Numbered from the stretch's first letter, positions 38,322 to 47,529 are shown. The stretch is DNA of 64,000 nucleotides from Flavobacteriales bacterium (GCA_016717225.1 JADKGB010000033.1:18220-82219); one strand, 5' to 3'. Made by a program: numbers and translations. Notes: generated by a model not told the origin, from the sequence alone.

Positions 38322-39743
38322 CTACTGTGCCCACTTCTGGTTGCTGATCATCAGCGCTTCCTGCACGGTGACCCGATCCCCATTGTTATAGGCCGTAACA
38401 AAAGGGCCAGGGAAGTTGTTGCCACCATTCACATACGATTGGCGCTGATCACGAGCAGAACGGTATTCGCCAAAGCGACCGGTCACATACTTGATCCAAC
38501 CCTCATGGCGCTCGATGCTGAAATCACCCGAATAATTGTGGCGTTCCGCGAAATACGCTGCCCCCACTTCGCGGTGGGCGGCAGAGATCTGCACCTTGTA
38601 GGTAACCCCGGTTTCGGGTGCGGGTACACGGTTGGTGTTGACCTTGCCCTGCGTTTGAGCAGTGGTAGCGGCTTGGTTGTTTCCTGATGCTGTTTCTGTT
38701 ACATCGGTCTTGATCGGATCCGGCGTGGGAACCACTTCGGGGATCGTAGCAATCGCTTGTTGGGATTCCAAAGCCTTTGGACCCGTGTAGAATTTGGTGC
38801 TACCAAGAATGGCCTTCTGTGTCTCGTCGTTCAGCAGATATCCGAATTCGCCGTTCACGGTATGTTCTTCATCCGAGGCAGTGGTCTGGCGAAGCTTGTA
38901 TACCACTTTCAATTCATTGGAGGCAGGGAGATTCAGCCATACGAATTTCACGATGCGATCCTGTGCGGTGAAAATGGCTTCGCTGCTGGTTTTTTCCAAT
39001 GCTGTGAATCCAATGGGGATCGTTTCCTGCAATTTTCCGAAGCCGCGGATCGCGCCTTTGTTCACGGTTACTTCCACAAGCATTTCAGTCTCTGTGATCG
39101 CACTGATCGAACGTGTTCCAGTAACACCCCCCGCGCCCTGCTGCGGCGCGATCCCGGCCATCGGGGTTACGATGGTCGTATTGAGTGCGGGCGCACCAGC
39201 CCCGGCAGAACTCACATCATTGGTGTTGTCCAGAACAGGTTGAAGGGCCACGGGGTTTTCCGGTGCTTGTATAACAGGCGATAGATCCGGTACGGTACTT
39301 TGATCCTGCGCAACCGTTCCGCCAGAAATGGTGATCGTCGTGCTGGGCAGTTCCTCCGTCTTGCGTTCGTTGTCTTCGATGTAGGAGAACTTGCCGTTAA
39401 CCGGAAGACTTCCGATCGCGTTGGCAGCAGCGCTCAGTGTGTAGCTCACTTTGAACTGGGGCTGGGTTGGCAAGGCCATCCAGATGAATTTCAACTTGCC
39501 ATCGGCAAAGGTGAAGGATGCCCCTTTTGTTTCGATGGCCGTCGCGCTGAGACCTTCGGGAAGATCGATCTGGAGTTTCGCGAAGCCGCTCAACTGTCCT
39601 TTATCGATCGTAACGGTCACCTTTACTTCAGTGCCAGCCTGCATGGTAGAGGGCGTTTCGTGAGTGATCATCACATCGGTGAGAAAGAACGCACGAAAAA
39701 GAAAGAGGCCAGCGAGATTGAACAGGGTGATGAATTTCAGCAT
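38322..39743 (-). CDS. Exported protein with duplicated domain and SPOR-like C-terminus
   Basis: 473 residues. After an N-terminal hydrophobic stretch (KFITLFNLAGLFLFRAFF), a domain of about 110 residues occurs twice. The first copy has VTVTIDKGQLSGFAKLQIDL and PVNGKFSYIEDNERK; the second has VEVTVNKGAIRGFGKLQETI and TVNGEFGYLLNDETQ. A low-complexity linker follows. The final 90 residues (VTYKVQISAAHREVGAAYF, GWIKYVTGRFGEYRSARDQR) look SPOR-like. It may help organise the envelope. I cannot name the duplicated domain. Confidence 0.65.
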   Translation of the reverse strand: MLKFITLFNLAGLFLFRAFFLTDVMITHETPSTMQAGTEVKVTVTIDKGQLSGFAKLQIDLPEGLSATAIETKGASFTFADGKLKFIWMALPTQPQFKVSYTLSAAANAIGSLPVNGKFSYIEDNERKTEELPSTTITISGGTVAQDQSTVPDLSPVIQAPENPVALQPVLDNTNDVSSAGAGAPALNTTIVTPMAGIAPQQGAGGVTGTRSISAITETEMLVEVTVNKGAIRGFGKLQETIPIGFTALEKTSSEAIFTAQDRIVKFVWLNLPASNELKVVYKLRQTTASDEEHTVNGEFGYLLNDETQKAILGSTKFYTGPKALESQQAIATIPEVVPTPDPIKTDVTETASGNNQAATTAQTQGKVNTNRVPAPETGVTYKVQISAAHREVGAAYFAERHNYSGDFSIERHEGWIKYVTGRFGEYRSARDQRQSYVNGGNNFPGPFVTAYNNGDRVTVQEALMISNQKWAQ

Positions 39744-40019
39744 GATCTACAACTTAAGGCGAGCCTGTTTGAAGACAGATGGTATACTCGTTTGATTGTG
39801 TTGGCGAAACTATCCCGACCCTGCGCGGGATGTGGCCAACACGCGAAGCGATCTACCAACAGGTGCGTGTGGACATGTAGAGCGATCGGCCAGGATGGAA
39901 GTAGAGCGAACGAAGCGCTCGCACCACACACATCATCAGATCCAACGAACCATAGATCCTGTTCACCGAAAGTTCACAGGTGATCATCGGGACCATGGAT
40001 GGAAAGAGTCGGCTATGCC

Positions 40020-41186
40020 CTATCTCCCTTCGTCACGGAAGAAGTCCAGTGTATGCAGATCAACGAGATGCACCTCAGCGAAATAGTGATGCAGAATTTC
40101 CGTGAAAGGGAGCCCCGCACGAGCCATACACATCGCGCCTTCCTGACAGAGACCAACTCCGTGCCCGAATCCGCGACCGTCGAAGACCACATCATCCCCG
40201 TTGGGCCAAATGGTGAAGTAGGCGGAATTGAATTTCATGTCAGTGCGCACTTGTTCCAACGGAATAAGTGGTGAAGCGCCGTCGATATACATGGATCGAC
40301 AGGTGGGATCGAAGGTGGTCACCGCGCGAACGGAAGCCGTATCACTGGTATTCAACTTGTACGTGCGGTGGAGATAGTCGAGCCATTTCGAACGAGGCAT
40401 CGTCTTATGCCACGTGGCGTGTGGCGAGCGGAGGCAAAAGGTGTCCATCGCACTTACCAGATAGGCCTCCGGCCTGCTCCATACATCTTCAGCGTTCATT
40501 GTTTCGCCACCACAATTGCTATGGAACGTGGCGTGGATAAGTCGGATATCAGCATCCACCACCACCATGTCGGCAGTGGCTGCTACAGCTTGTGAGACAG
40601 TATCGAGTTTGCACACGCCTTTGTACACCTGGCAATGGGTGCCATCGCAAACGTTGAAACCATCCGGCAGATGTTTTCTGATGTTGGTGATGGCATAGGT
40701 CCTGCAACTCACCGCCTGCAACTTGTAATACTCCAACCCCTTGTGATCACCGGCTTCGCTTTGCACCACACCTGCGACATATTCCTCGATGGGTACATTG
40801 TTCACCAGGAGAAGGGATCCGCCCGATCGGCTGACCTCTATGGAACCCGAGTAGTCGCGTTCGATCTTCACTTTCCCCAAGGTGCTTACACGCACAGTGC
40901 CGTGTCCACTCGTTCGAACGGAGATGGATCGGGATACGTTGAAGACACGTGAAAGTGACTTGGCTGTGAGCAGACCACCGGCAACTGAAATACGCAAACC
41001 ATCTTTTGCGCTCAGCTCACCGGCGCGCTGTCCATCCACAAGAACAACAAGTGGGCTTTGCGTGCTCAGAACAAGCACTTGGTCCTGTTCTGCTGATCGA
41101 AGAATGCCGACTGCGACATCCTTCTGCTGGGTCTTCGCCACAGCTGCTGAGAACAGAAAAAAACAGATGACAAAAATGCGGAACAT
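40020..41186 (-). CDS. SpoIID/LytB-domain protein, likely peptidoglycan lytic enzyme
   Basis: 388 residues with a signal peptide (MFRIFVICFFLFSAAVAKTQ). The SpoIID core includes NNVPIEEYVAGVVQSEAGD with the conserved Glu, LQAVSCRTYAI, HCQVYKGVC, and the C-terminal GRGFGHGVGLCQEGAMCMA. SpoIID proteins are lytic transglycosylases that act on denuded glycan strands. This fits with the SPOR proteins upstream, whose domains bind denuded glycans. It is co-oriented with lpxB, 58 bp downstream of it. The 276 bp between this gene and 39743 hold no gene. Confidence 0.85.
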   Translation of the reverse strand: MFRIFVICFFLFSAAVAKTQQKDVAVGILRSAEQDQVLVLSTQSPLVVLVDGQRAGELSAKDGLRISVAGGLLTAKSLSRVFNVSRSISVRTSGHGTVRVSTLGKVKIERDYSGSIEVSRSGGSLLLVNNVPIEEYVAGVVQSEAGDHKGLEYYKLQAVSCRTYAITNIRKHLPDGFNVCDGTHCQVYKGVCKLDTVSQAVAATADMVVVDADIRLIHATFHSNCGGETMNAEDVWSRPEAYLVSAMDTFCLRSPHATWHKTMPRSKWLDYLHRTYKLNTSDTASVRAVTTFDPTCRSMYIDGASPLIPLEQVRTDMKFNSAYFTIWPNGDDVVFDGRGFGHGVGLCQEGAMCMARAGLPFTEILHHYFAEVHLVDLHTLDFFRDEGR

Positions 41187-41244
41187 GGTCTCTTATTCCG
41201 GTTCTGCCGGGGCGCGGCAAAAGTACCTTGACCGGGGACGGACC

Positions 41245-42351
41245 TTAGAGCGGAACTTCCGGACTTTTCCACACCAGCTCGGCAGTTCGTGCTGATGCAC
41301 CGGGCCCACCCAGCTTTTCACGAAGCGATCCAAGGTCCGATATCATGCGCGAACGATGATCGGTATTGTTGAGCAAACGGTCGAGTTCGAAACGGATATG
41401 CTCGGCATTCATGTCCTTCTGTACCAATTCGCGCACTACTTCACGCCCCATGATCAAGTTCACGAGCGAAATGAACTTCACTTTCACGAGCCTGCGTGCG
41501 AGCCAGACGTTGATCGCGCCTCCGCTGTAGCAAACCACTTCCGGCACGCCGAACAATGCGGTTTCCAGTGTGGCAGTTCCGCTCGTGACCACAGCCGCTT
41601 TTGCTGAACGGAGCACGCTGTACGTGCCCCCGGTAACGACTTCCACAGAAGCAATGCCGATGATATCCTTATAGAACGCCTCGGGAATGGAAGGCGCAGC
41701 GGCCACGACGAACCGCTCCTGCGGGAAGTGCTTTGCAGCCTCGAGCATGACCGGAAGCATTCGGCTGATCTCTTGTGCCCGGCTGCCCGGGAGCAAGGCG
41801 ATCACCCCTTTCTTGATCGGGTCCGAGAGATCCGAGGATTGAGCCGCGATCTCGTCCAATAGCGGATGTCCTACGAAATCCACGTGAAGGCCACGTTCGG
41901 CGTACCATTCTTTCTCGAAAGGCAGGATCACGATCATTCGATCCACCGCACGCTTCACCGTGGCAATACGGTTCTCCTTCCAAGCCCACAATTGGGGGCT
42001 TATGTAATAGACCACTCGAATGCCTTGCTTGTGCGCCCAATCCGCGATGCGCAAGTTGAATCCGGGATAGTCGATAAGGATCAAGACGTCCGGTTCGAAG
42101 GCCTGGATCTGCTCTTTGCAAAGTGAGATGTTGCGCAGGATCGTGCGCAAGTTCATGACCACTTGTGTGAAGCCCATGAACGCGAGTTCGCGATAATGCT
42201 TCATCACTTCCGCGCCTTGTTCGGCCATGCGATCGCCACCCCATGCTTGTATGGTAAGCGTTGGGTCCTTCTTCAGCAACTCCTTCAGCAGGTTGCTTCC
42301 GTGAAGGTCTCCACTTGCCTCACCGGCGATCACAAAAGCTCTCTTCCCCAT
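41245..42351 (-). CDS. lpxB: Lipid-A-disaccharide synthase
   Basis: 368 residues, the usual length. Family sequence is clear throughout: FVIAGEASGDLHGSNLLKEL, WGGDRMAEQGAEVM, ELAFMGFTQVVMNL, LILIDYPGFNLRIADWA, YYISPQLWAWKENRI, FVGHPLLDE, LLPGSRAQEISRMLPVML. It transfers the lipid X sugar from UDP-2,3-diacylglucosamine to form lipid A disaccharide at the inner membrane face. Its start overlaps a small membrane protein gene by 22 bp, and surE lies upstream, so the three probably form one transcript. It complements lptD in the same window. Confidence 0.96.
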   Translation of the reverse strand: MGKRAFVIAGEASGDLHGSNLLKELLKKDPTLTIQAWGGDRMAEQGAEVMKHYRELAFMGFTQVVMNLRTILRNISLCKEQIQAFEPDVLILIDYPGFNLRIADWAHKQGIRVVYYISPQLWAWKENRIATVKRAVDRMIVILPFEKEWYAERGLHVDFVGHPLLDEIAAQSSDLSDPIKKGVIALLPGSRAQEISRMLPVMLEAAKHFPQERFVVAAAPSIPEAFYKDIIGIASVEVVTGGTYSVLRSAKAAVVTSGTATLETALFGVPEVVCYSGGAINVWLARRLVKVKFISLVNLIMGREVVRELVQKDMNAEHIRFELDRLLNNTDHRSRMISDLGSLREKLGGPGASARTAELVWKSPEVPL

Positions 42352-42650
42352 AATACTATAAAGACCACGATCAGTATGCCGTAGAGGAACATGGCAGCAA
42401 TAACACCGCGCATGGCTTTGTACAGGGAGGATCGATCAAGCAAAAAGAAAAGGCCGACATCAGCGAAAAGACTGATCGATAGCACTGGGGCCAAGTTGCG
42501 TTTGAGGCCGAAGATCATGTCCATTACAAAGTAGCGAAGGGACATATCGGAGCGAACGAGACCGGTTATGAGGAAGCAGTAAAGCATGAAGCCAACGGCC
42601 GGGGCAATAAGACCCAGAAGAAGTCCGACAAGGAAATGATCAACGCGCAT
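42330..42650 (-). CDS. Small membrane protein between surE and lpxB
   Basis: 106 residues with about three transmembrane segments (FLVGLLLGLIAPAVGFMLY, the middle LAPVLSISLFADVGLFFLL, and the C-terminal FLYGILIVVFIVLWG). It overlaps lpxB by 22 bp and surE by 11 bp. I do not recognise the family. Confidence 0.7.
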   Translation of the reverse strand: MRVDHFLVGLLLGLIAPAVGFMLYCFLITGLVRSDMSLRYFVMDMIFGLKRNLAPVLSISLFADVGLFFLLDRSSLYKAMRGVIAAMFLYGILIVVFIVLWGRELL

Positions 42651-43413
42651 GGTCCCATGTGTTCAGTTCGGCGATGGCATGGTGGGCTGTCATGTCGAAC
42701 TGTACGGGTACTACACTGGCGTATCCGTTGTTCACGGCCCATACATCCGTATCCTCACCATGGTCCAAGTCCTTGAAGCGGCCACGCAGCCAGAAGTAGT
42801 CCTTCCCCATGGGGTCTTTGCGCGCCTCGAAATCATCTTCCCAGAAACCCCATGCCTGGCGGCAAACACGAAGGCCTTTCAATGGAACTTCAGATGCGCG
42901 CGGCACGTTCACGTTCAAGCAGGTGCCTTTGGCCAGACCTTTTTCCAGAACATTGGAAACCACTGAACGAATGATGGGCTGCACGTGCGCAAAATCCGCA
43001 TGAACGTCGTGGTCCATGAGCGAGAAACCAATGCTCGGAATGCCTTCCATGGCGCCTTCCACTGCCGCGCTCATGGTGCCACTGTACAACACGTTGATGC
43101 TGATGTTGCTGCCATGATTAACACCGCTAACGAGCAGGGCGGGCCTTCCTTTGATAATATGGTAAACAGCAAGTTTCACGCAATCCACCGGCGTGCCGCT
43201 ACAACTGTAGGCTTCCACACCATCCATCATTTCCACCTTGTTCAGCCGCAGGTAATCATGGATCGTGATCGCATGCCCCATGGCACTTTGCGGTTTATCC
43301 GGAGCCACCACGATCACCCGGCCGAACGCCTTCATCTCTTGCGTCAGCGTGCGGATGCCGGGCGCAGTAATGCCGTCGTCGTTGGTAACGAGAATAAGAG
43401 GTTGTTCTTTCAT
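42640..43413 (-). CDS. surE: 5'/3'-nucleotidase SurE
   Basis: 257 residues. LILVTNDDGITAPGIRTL has the metal-binding Asp pair, VAPDKPQSAMGHAITIH the conserved Ser/His region, and LLVSGVNHGSNIS the Asn site. SurE removes phosphate from nucleoside monophosphates, often in stationary phase. It starts the tight surE, membrane protein, lpxB gene run. Confidence 0.95.
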   Translation of the reverse strand: MKEQPLILVTNDDGITAPGIRTLTQEMKAFGRVIVVAPDKPQSAMGHAITIHDYLRLNKVEMMDGVEAYSCSGTPVDCVKLAVYHIIKGRPALLVSGVNHGSNISINVLYSGTMSAAVEGAMEGIPSIGFSLMDHDVHADFAHVQPIIRSVVSNVLEKGLAKGTCLNVNVPRASEVPLKGLRVCRQAWGFWEDDFEARKDPMGKDYFWLRGRFKDLDHGEDTDVWAVNNGYASVVPVQFDMTAHHAIAELNTWDHAR

Positions 43414-43510
43414 TGGTGCGCGAAACTACACGACCGCACTCGGTAGCGAACGACATCTGTTTTTCCGTTGATCTCTTCGTCCGTGCGTCACTTCTTCTGT
43501 TCTTTGTGCG

Positions 43511-43894
43511 ATGAAGAAGAACCCGATCCACCCAGCTGGTGCAGCCAAGCCTTTAGCCCCGTATACCCCAGCGATCGAACAGAATGGCGTGCTGTATCTC
43601 AGCGGTCAGATCGCGCTGAAGGGTGATACCGGCGAACTGGTCATGGGCTCGATCGAGGAAGAGACCACCCAAGTGATGGAGAATATCGGACTTCTCTTGC
43701 GGGCAGCGGGCTTGGGCTTCGATGACCTGGTGAAGATGACCGTTCTTCTGAGCGACATGTCGTTGTATGGCGCTGTGAATGCGGTCTACGGCTCGTACTT
43801 CAAGGAGGTCCCTCCAGCGCGTGAGGCCTACGCTGTGAAAGGTCTACCGCGTGGAGTGAATGTCGAGATCAGTGGCATTGCTGTGAAGTCGTAG
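43511..43894 (+). CDS. ridA: RidA-family reactive enamine/imine deaminase
   Basis: 127 residues. YTPAIEQNGVLYLSGQIA, MENIGLLLRAAGLGFDDLVK and PPAREAYAVKGLPRGVNVEI match RidA, with the Arg in the PPAREA motif that binds the carboxylate of the imine. It hydrolyses reactive 2-aminoacrylate-type imines in the cytoplasm. Its TAG stop at 43892-43894 lies within the first bases of the palindromic element that follows. Confidence 0.93.
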   Translation: MKKNPIHPAGAAKPLAPYTPAIEQNGVLYLSGQIALKGDTGELVMGSIEEETTQVMENIGLLLRAAGLGFDDLVKMTVLLSDMSLYGAVNAVYGSYFKEVPPAREAYAVKGLPRGVNVEISGIAVKS

Positions 43895-44057
43895 AGCCTG
43901 TTTACGATCTCTTCAAATGCGCTCTCCGGCCTCTTTTCCGCCGATGCTTCGCCGGAAAATGTTCCCGTAGACACCGCTACGCGAACATTTTCCGACTTCG
44001 CCTCGACAAAAAAAATAGTCTCGGAGCCCATCATTCAAGAGATCATAAACAGGCTCT
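43893..44057. mobile_element. Palindromic MITE-like element
   Basis: The ends form an inverted repeat of 26-27 bp, AGAGCCTGTTTACGATCTCT at the left and its near complement at 44032-44057, with two substitutions and one extra base. Inside are nested inverted repeats, CGGAAAATGTTC with its complement GAACATTTTCCG and GTAG/CTAC around a short centre. The whole 165 bp can fold into one long hairpin. It contains no gene. These are typical features of small non-autonomous elements. Confidence 0.78.
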
Positions 44058-44077
44058 TAGACCGCTCGCAAGCGGCC

Positions 44078-44551
44078 TCATAGGACTTTCAGGACCTTCA
44101 ACTGCGACCAATACAAATAGCACCACATTACGGCGGTGATCAGACCCAGGCCACTGAACATGGCTTGGCCGCCAATGAGCATGGGCAGCAGAATGCCAAG
44201 TAATTGGGCTGTCGTATAGATGTGGAACCCATCGCCCTTGAGCTTCCACATGCGCAGCACCCCGATAAACCTTGCCAACGTGCGCAAGGCCAACACGAGC
44301 ATTATCCATACACCATTCTCACGGAGCGATTCCGCCACTGTGAGCATTTGTTCCAGTTGCCCAGTTTGCAACAGGCCATATGTGCTTGTGCGCAGTAATG
44401 CTTCCACCTCTTCCGGTGTCATTCGGCTCAAGAGGGCAGTGGAGAAAATGCCCAAGAAGTACACCGGGAACATCACGCCTTGGTTCGCAAAGCTGAACAG
44501 GCACAGGCGGGTAAGCGCAGATGAGCGGGTGGGCGAGGTGGCAGGTTCCAT
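44078..44551 (-). CDS. Small multi-pass membrane protein
   Basis: 157 residues from the ATG at 44551 (MEPATSPTRSSAL). About four membrane segments: MFPVYFLGIFSTALL, WIMLVLALRTLARFIGVL, LLGILLPMLIGG and LGLITAVMWCYLYW. The stretch MWKLKGDGFHIYT resembles MWNLKKNGFYLYT in the neighbour at 44635-45135, so the two are probably paralogues. No function can be given. A longer upstream start would cross the terminator at 44588. Confidence 0.7.
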   Translation of the reverse strand: MEPATSPTRSSALTRLCLFSFANQGVMFPVYFLGIFSTALLSRMTPEEVEALLRTSTYGLLQTGQLEQMLTVAESLRENGVWIMLVLALRTLARFIGVLRMWKLKGDGFHIYTTAQLLGILLPMLIGGQAMFSGLGLITAVMWCYLYWSQLKVLKVL

Positions 44552-44587
44552 TTGGCCGCGAAGAAAGGGTGTGGAAGTTCGAGAAAT

Positions 44588-44618
44588 GAAAAAGCCCCCG
44601 GATGGCCGGGGGCTTTTC
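44588..44618 (-). terminator. Strong rho-independent terminator
   Basis: AAAAGCCCCCGG, a short loop and CCGGGGGCTTTT. It works in either direction and lies between the two paralogous minus-strand membrane protein genes; it terminates the upstream one. Confidence 0.88.
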
Positions 44619-44634
44619 GATCGGATCAATTGAT

Positions 44635-45135
44635 TCAAGCCATATGCTTCAAGTTCATCCCATACAGGATGATGAAGACAACGCCTATCAAACCGCCAAC
44701 GCCTACGGAAAGGATCGATACCAGATTGACCCCTAGGAAGATCAAGGGCACGAGCAAGCCGCCGATCGTGGCAAGCGTATAGAGGTAGAATCCGTTCTTC
44801 TTGAGATTCCACATCATCCAAACACCCAGCAGGCTGATAATGGCCAGAACGATGTTCGAGATACCGATCTGCTTGGCATTGGCCGCAGCCTTCATGGCCA
44901 CGTCCGCTGCGGCGTCCATCATGGATCCCGCAACTCCTGAGGCGGCATCGTCGCCCATTTGCGCTTTGGCTTCCTCCATTTGGGTGGACATTTCCGAAAG
45001 TGCTTCAGTTCCGGCACCAGCACTCATGTTCATGACCCCGCCAATGATGCCCCAAGCACCGCCGATGAAGCTAAGGATGCACAGAACCGTAAGGAAAGTT
45101 GGGCGCTTACTGGCGCCAGTGTTCATGTCCGTCAT
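44635..45135 (-). CDS. Small multi-pass membrane protein, paralogue of the downstream gene
   Basis: 166 residues. A first membrane segment (FLTVLCILSFIGGAWGIIG) is followed by an Ala/Met-rich helical stretch (MSTQMEEAKAQMGDDAASG) and then three more segments (IVLAIISLLGVWMMW, LYTLATIGGLLVPLIF, GLIGVVFIILYGMNL). The central loop is probably amphipathic. Function unknown. Divergent from the CD225-like gene. Confidence 0.72.
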   Translation of the reverse strand: MTDMNTGASKRPTFLTVLCILSFIGGAWGIIGGVMNMSAGAGTEALSEMSTQMEEAKAQMGDDAASGVAGSMMDAAADVAMKAAANAKQIGISNIVLAIISLLGVWMMWNLKKNGFYLYTLATIGGLLVPLIFLGVNLVSILSVGVGGLIGVVFIILYGMNLKHMA

Positions 45136-45287
45136 TTTTTTTGGTTAATGGTGTGAGCGAAAAGTAGCAGGGCTTCCTCTCCAGCGGCATTTCTCCGGAT
45201 CAGCTTATCAACCATGTTCCGTTCGATCCCTGGCCATTTGTTCGATCGGTTCTTATCGGTTAGCCTTGTCACGCGTAAACCGAGAAC

Positions 45288-45590
45288 ATGGAAACCATTG
45301 GCACGAATGCACGACCAAAAAATTGGCTCGTTGAATCGATTTTGGTCACCTTGTTCTGTTGCTTGCCACTTGGCATCGTTGGCATTGTGAACGCAGCCAA
45401 TGTGAACTCCCGATTTGATGCAGGTGATCTCGCCGGTGCGGATCGTGCTAGCAAGGAAGCAGGTCGTTGGACCAAGATCGGTTTCTGGGTAGGCCTGGGG
45501 CTCAATTTGCTCGTAATTCTTGCTTGGGTTCTTATGGTGTTCGTATTTGTGGGCGTTGCGGCAGCTGCCGCCGGTGCTGAGCACAATTGA
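45288..45590 (+). CDS. CD225/dispanin-domain protein
   Basis: 100 residues. The domain is recognised by ILVTLFCCLPLGIVGIVNAA and VNSRFDAGDLAGADRASKEA, then a second membrane segment (WVGLGLNLLVILAWVLMVF). In bacteria such proteins are small inner-membrane proteins of unknown role; in eukaryotes the fold occurs in interferon-induced proteins. The DUF2752 gene follows 16 bp downstream, which suggests co-transcription. Confidence 0.85.
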   Translation: METIGTNARPKNWLVESILVTLFCCLPLGIVGIVNAANVNSRFDAGDLAGADRASKEAGRWTKIGFWVGLGLNLLVILAWVLMVFVFVGVAAAAAGAEHN

Positions 45591-45606
45591 AGCCAGTTCC
45601 TTCCTC

Positions 45607-45957
45607 ATGAACTGGCGAACGTTTACTGTGCTGGTCGCAGCGACTGTGCTTGCGTGCATTTTTTATTCCTTCGATCCTTCGCAAGGTGGATTCCTTGCCT
45701 GCCCGTTCCATTACTTCACGGGCCTGCTCTGCCCCGGTTGTGGCTCGCAACGTGGGTTGCATGATCTGCTTCACGGACGATTTGGTGATGCATTCGGTCA
45801 CAACGCGTTGTTGGTGGTGAGTATTCCGTTATTGGTCCTGCAATGGGTGGTGGGGAGGTTTCTTGCTGGCCGGGCATTGGACACGAACAACTACGTGGTG
45901 TATGGTTGGTTGGTATTGGTCGTTGGCTGGTGGATAGCCCGGAATCTGATAGCCTGA
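45607..45957 (+). CDS. DUF2752 membrane protein
   Basis: 116 residues from the ATG at 45607. The signature is CPFHYFTGLLCPGCGSQRGL, with the paired cysteines. Three membrane segments are visible. Function unknown; the pairing with a CD225 protein is one I recall from Bacteroidota. Confidence 0.85.
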   Translation: MNWRTFTVLVAATVLACIFYSFDPSQGGFLACPFHYFTGLLCPGCGSQRGLHDLLHGRFGDAFGHNALLVVSIPLLVLQWVVGRFLAGRALDTNNYVVYGWLVLVVGWWIARNLIA

Positions 45958-46056
45958 AGAGCGGACCACCGATCGAACCGTGCACCGTAACCAACTATGA
46001 TCAACTAGCAACCATCCGCACTTCTACCTTCGCCACCCATTTTCCAGGAACACACC

Positions 46057-47445
46057 ATGAGTTACGACGTTATCGTTCTTGGCAGCGGCCCCGGCGGGTA
46101 CGTTGCCGCCATCCGCGCAAGCCAACTCGGCCTGAAGACCGCGATCATCGAGAAAGAAGCCCTTGGTGGCATTTGTCTCAACTGGGGGTGCATTCCTACC
46201 AAAGCCCTGTTGAAGAGCGCTCAGGTGTTCGAGTACATCCAACACGCGAAGGACTATGGCATCACCGTAGCAGCTGGTACGCCAGACATGAAGGCGATCG
46301 TTCAACGAAGCCGAGACGTTGCCAAGGGTATGAGCAACGGTGTGCAGTTCTTGATGAAGAAGAACAAGATCGATGTGCTTATGGGCACGGGTCTGTTGCA
46401 ACCCGGAAAGAAGATCGAGATCACCAGTGCTGATGGAAAGAAGCAGGTGGTCGAGGGTAAGCATGTCATCATCGCCACTGGCGCCCGCAGCCGGGCGTTG
46501 CCCAACCTGCCGCAGGATGGCAAGAAGATCATTGGTTACCGTGATGCCATGGTGCTGGCCGATCAACCCAAGAGTATGGTTGTAGTGGGTAGTGGTGCCA
46601 TTGGTAGCGAGTTCGCTTATTTCTACAACGCGATCGGAACGAAAGTCACCTTGGTGGAGTTCTTGCCGAACGTGGTGCCGGTAGAGGACGAGGATGTGAG
46701 CAAGCAACTCGAGAAGAGCTTCAAGAAACAAGGCATAGATGTCATGGTGTCTTCGGAGGTCACCAAAGTGGATACCAGTGGCAAGGGCTGCAAGGTGACG
46801 GTGAAGAATGCCACCGGCGAAAAGGTGATCGAGTGCGACATCGTGCTGAGCGCGGTGGGCATTGCGGCCAATATCGAAGGCATCGGGTTGGAAGCGGTAG
46901 GAATAATCACCGACAAAGGCAAGATCAAGACCGATGAGATGTACAAGACCAACATCCCCGGTTATTATGCCATCGGTGATGCCACACCCGGTCAAGCGCT
47001 CGCTCATGTGGCAAGTGCTGAAGGGATCACGTGCGTGGAAGCCATCGCCGGAAAGAAGCCGCATGCCATCGATTACAACAACATTCCCGGCTGCACCTAC
47101 TGCTCGCCCGAGGTTGCCAGCGTTGGAATGACGGAAAAGCAATGCAAGGAAAAAGGCCTGGAGATCAAGGTCGGAAAGTTCCCTTTCACAGCGAGTGGAA
47201 AGGCAAGCGCAGCGGGTGCGAAGGACGGTTTCGTAAAGCTGATCTTCGACGCCAAATACGGCGAATTGTTAGGTGCGCACATGATCGGTATGAACGTGAC
47301 GGAAATGATCGCAGAGTGCGTGAGTATCCGCAAATTGGAAACCACAGGGCACGAGATCATCAAAACCGTACATCCGCATCCCACCATGAGCGAAGCCATC
47401 ATGGAGGCAGCAGCTGCGGCATACGGCGAGGTGATCCATCTGTGA
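46057..47445 (+). CDS. lpdA: Dihydrolipoyl dehydrogenase (E3)
   Basis: 462 residues. DVIVLGSGPGGYVAAIRASQ is the FAD-binding loop; GGICLNWGCIPTKALLKSA holds the redox disulfide CxxxxC. VVVGSGAIGSEFAYFYNAIG is the NAD-binding loop and HPHPTMSEAIMEA holds the active-site His-Glu pair. It reoxidises dihydrolipoamide in pyruvate and 2-oxoglutarate dehydrogenase complexes. No other complex subunits lie nearby. A hairpin 26 bp downstream could end its transcript. Confidence 0.97.
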   Translation: MSYDVIVLGSGPGGYVAAIRASQLGLKTAIIEKEALGGICLNWGCIPTKALLKSAQVFEYIQHAKDYGITVAAGTPDMKAIVQRSRDVAKGMSNGVQFLMKKNKIDVLMGTGLLQPGKKIEITSADGKKQVVEGKHVIIATGARSRALPNLPQDGKKIIGYRDAMVLADQPKSMVVVGSGAIGSEFAYFYNAIGTKVTLVEFLPNVVPVEDEDVSKQLEKSFKKQGIDVMVSSEVTKVDTSGKGCKVTVKNATGEKVIECDIVLSAVGIAANIEGIGLEAVGIITDKGKIKTDEMYKTNIPGYYAIGDATPGQALAHVASAEGITCVEAIAGKKPHAIDYNNIPGCTYCSPEVASVGMTEKQCKEKGLEIKVGKFPFTASGKASAAGAKDGFVKLIFDAKYGELLGAHMIGMNVTEMIAECVSIRKLETTGHEIIKTVHPHPTMSEAIMEAAAAAYGEVIHL

Positions 47446-47470
47446 TCGCGGAAATACCGGCCTGTCCAAC

Positions 47471-47514
47471 GTCCGATGTCCGATGCCGCGGGTATCAGGC
47501 ATAGGACATCGGAC
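47471..47514. repeat. Inverted repeat downstream of lpdA
   Basis: GTCCGATGTCCGATGCC (47471-47487) and its complement with one mismatch (47498-47514), separated by 10 nt. It may act as a terminator or leader structure for the next gene. GTCCGAT-type repeats are, from memory, common in related genomes. Confidence 0.7.
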
Positions 47515-47529
47515 ATAAGACAGTCATCC

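Noticed and set aside
47476..47529. Upstream start for the methyltransferase
   Set aside because: It would translate an inverted repeat; the protein family does not need these residues.
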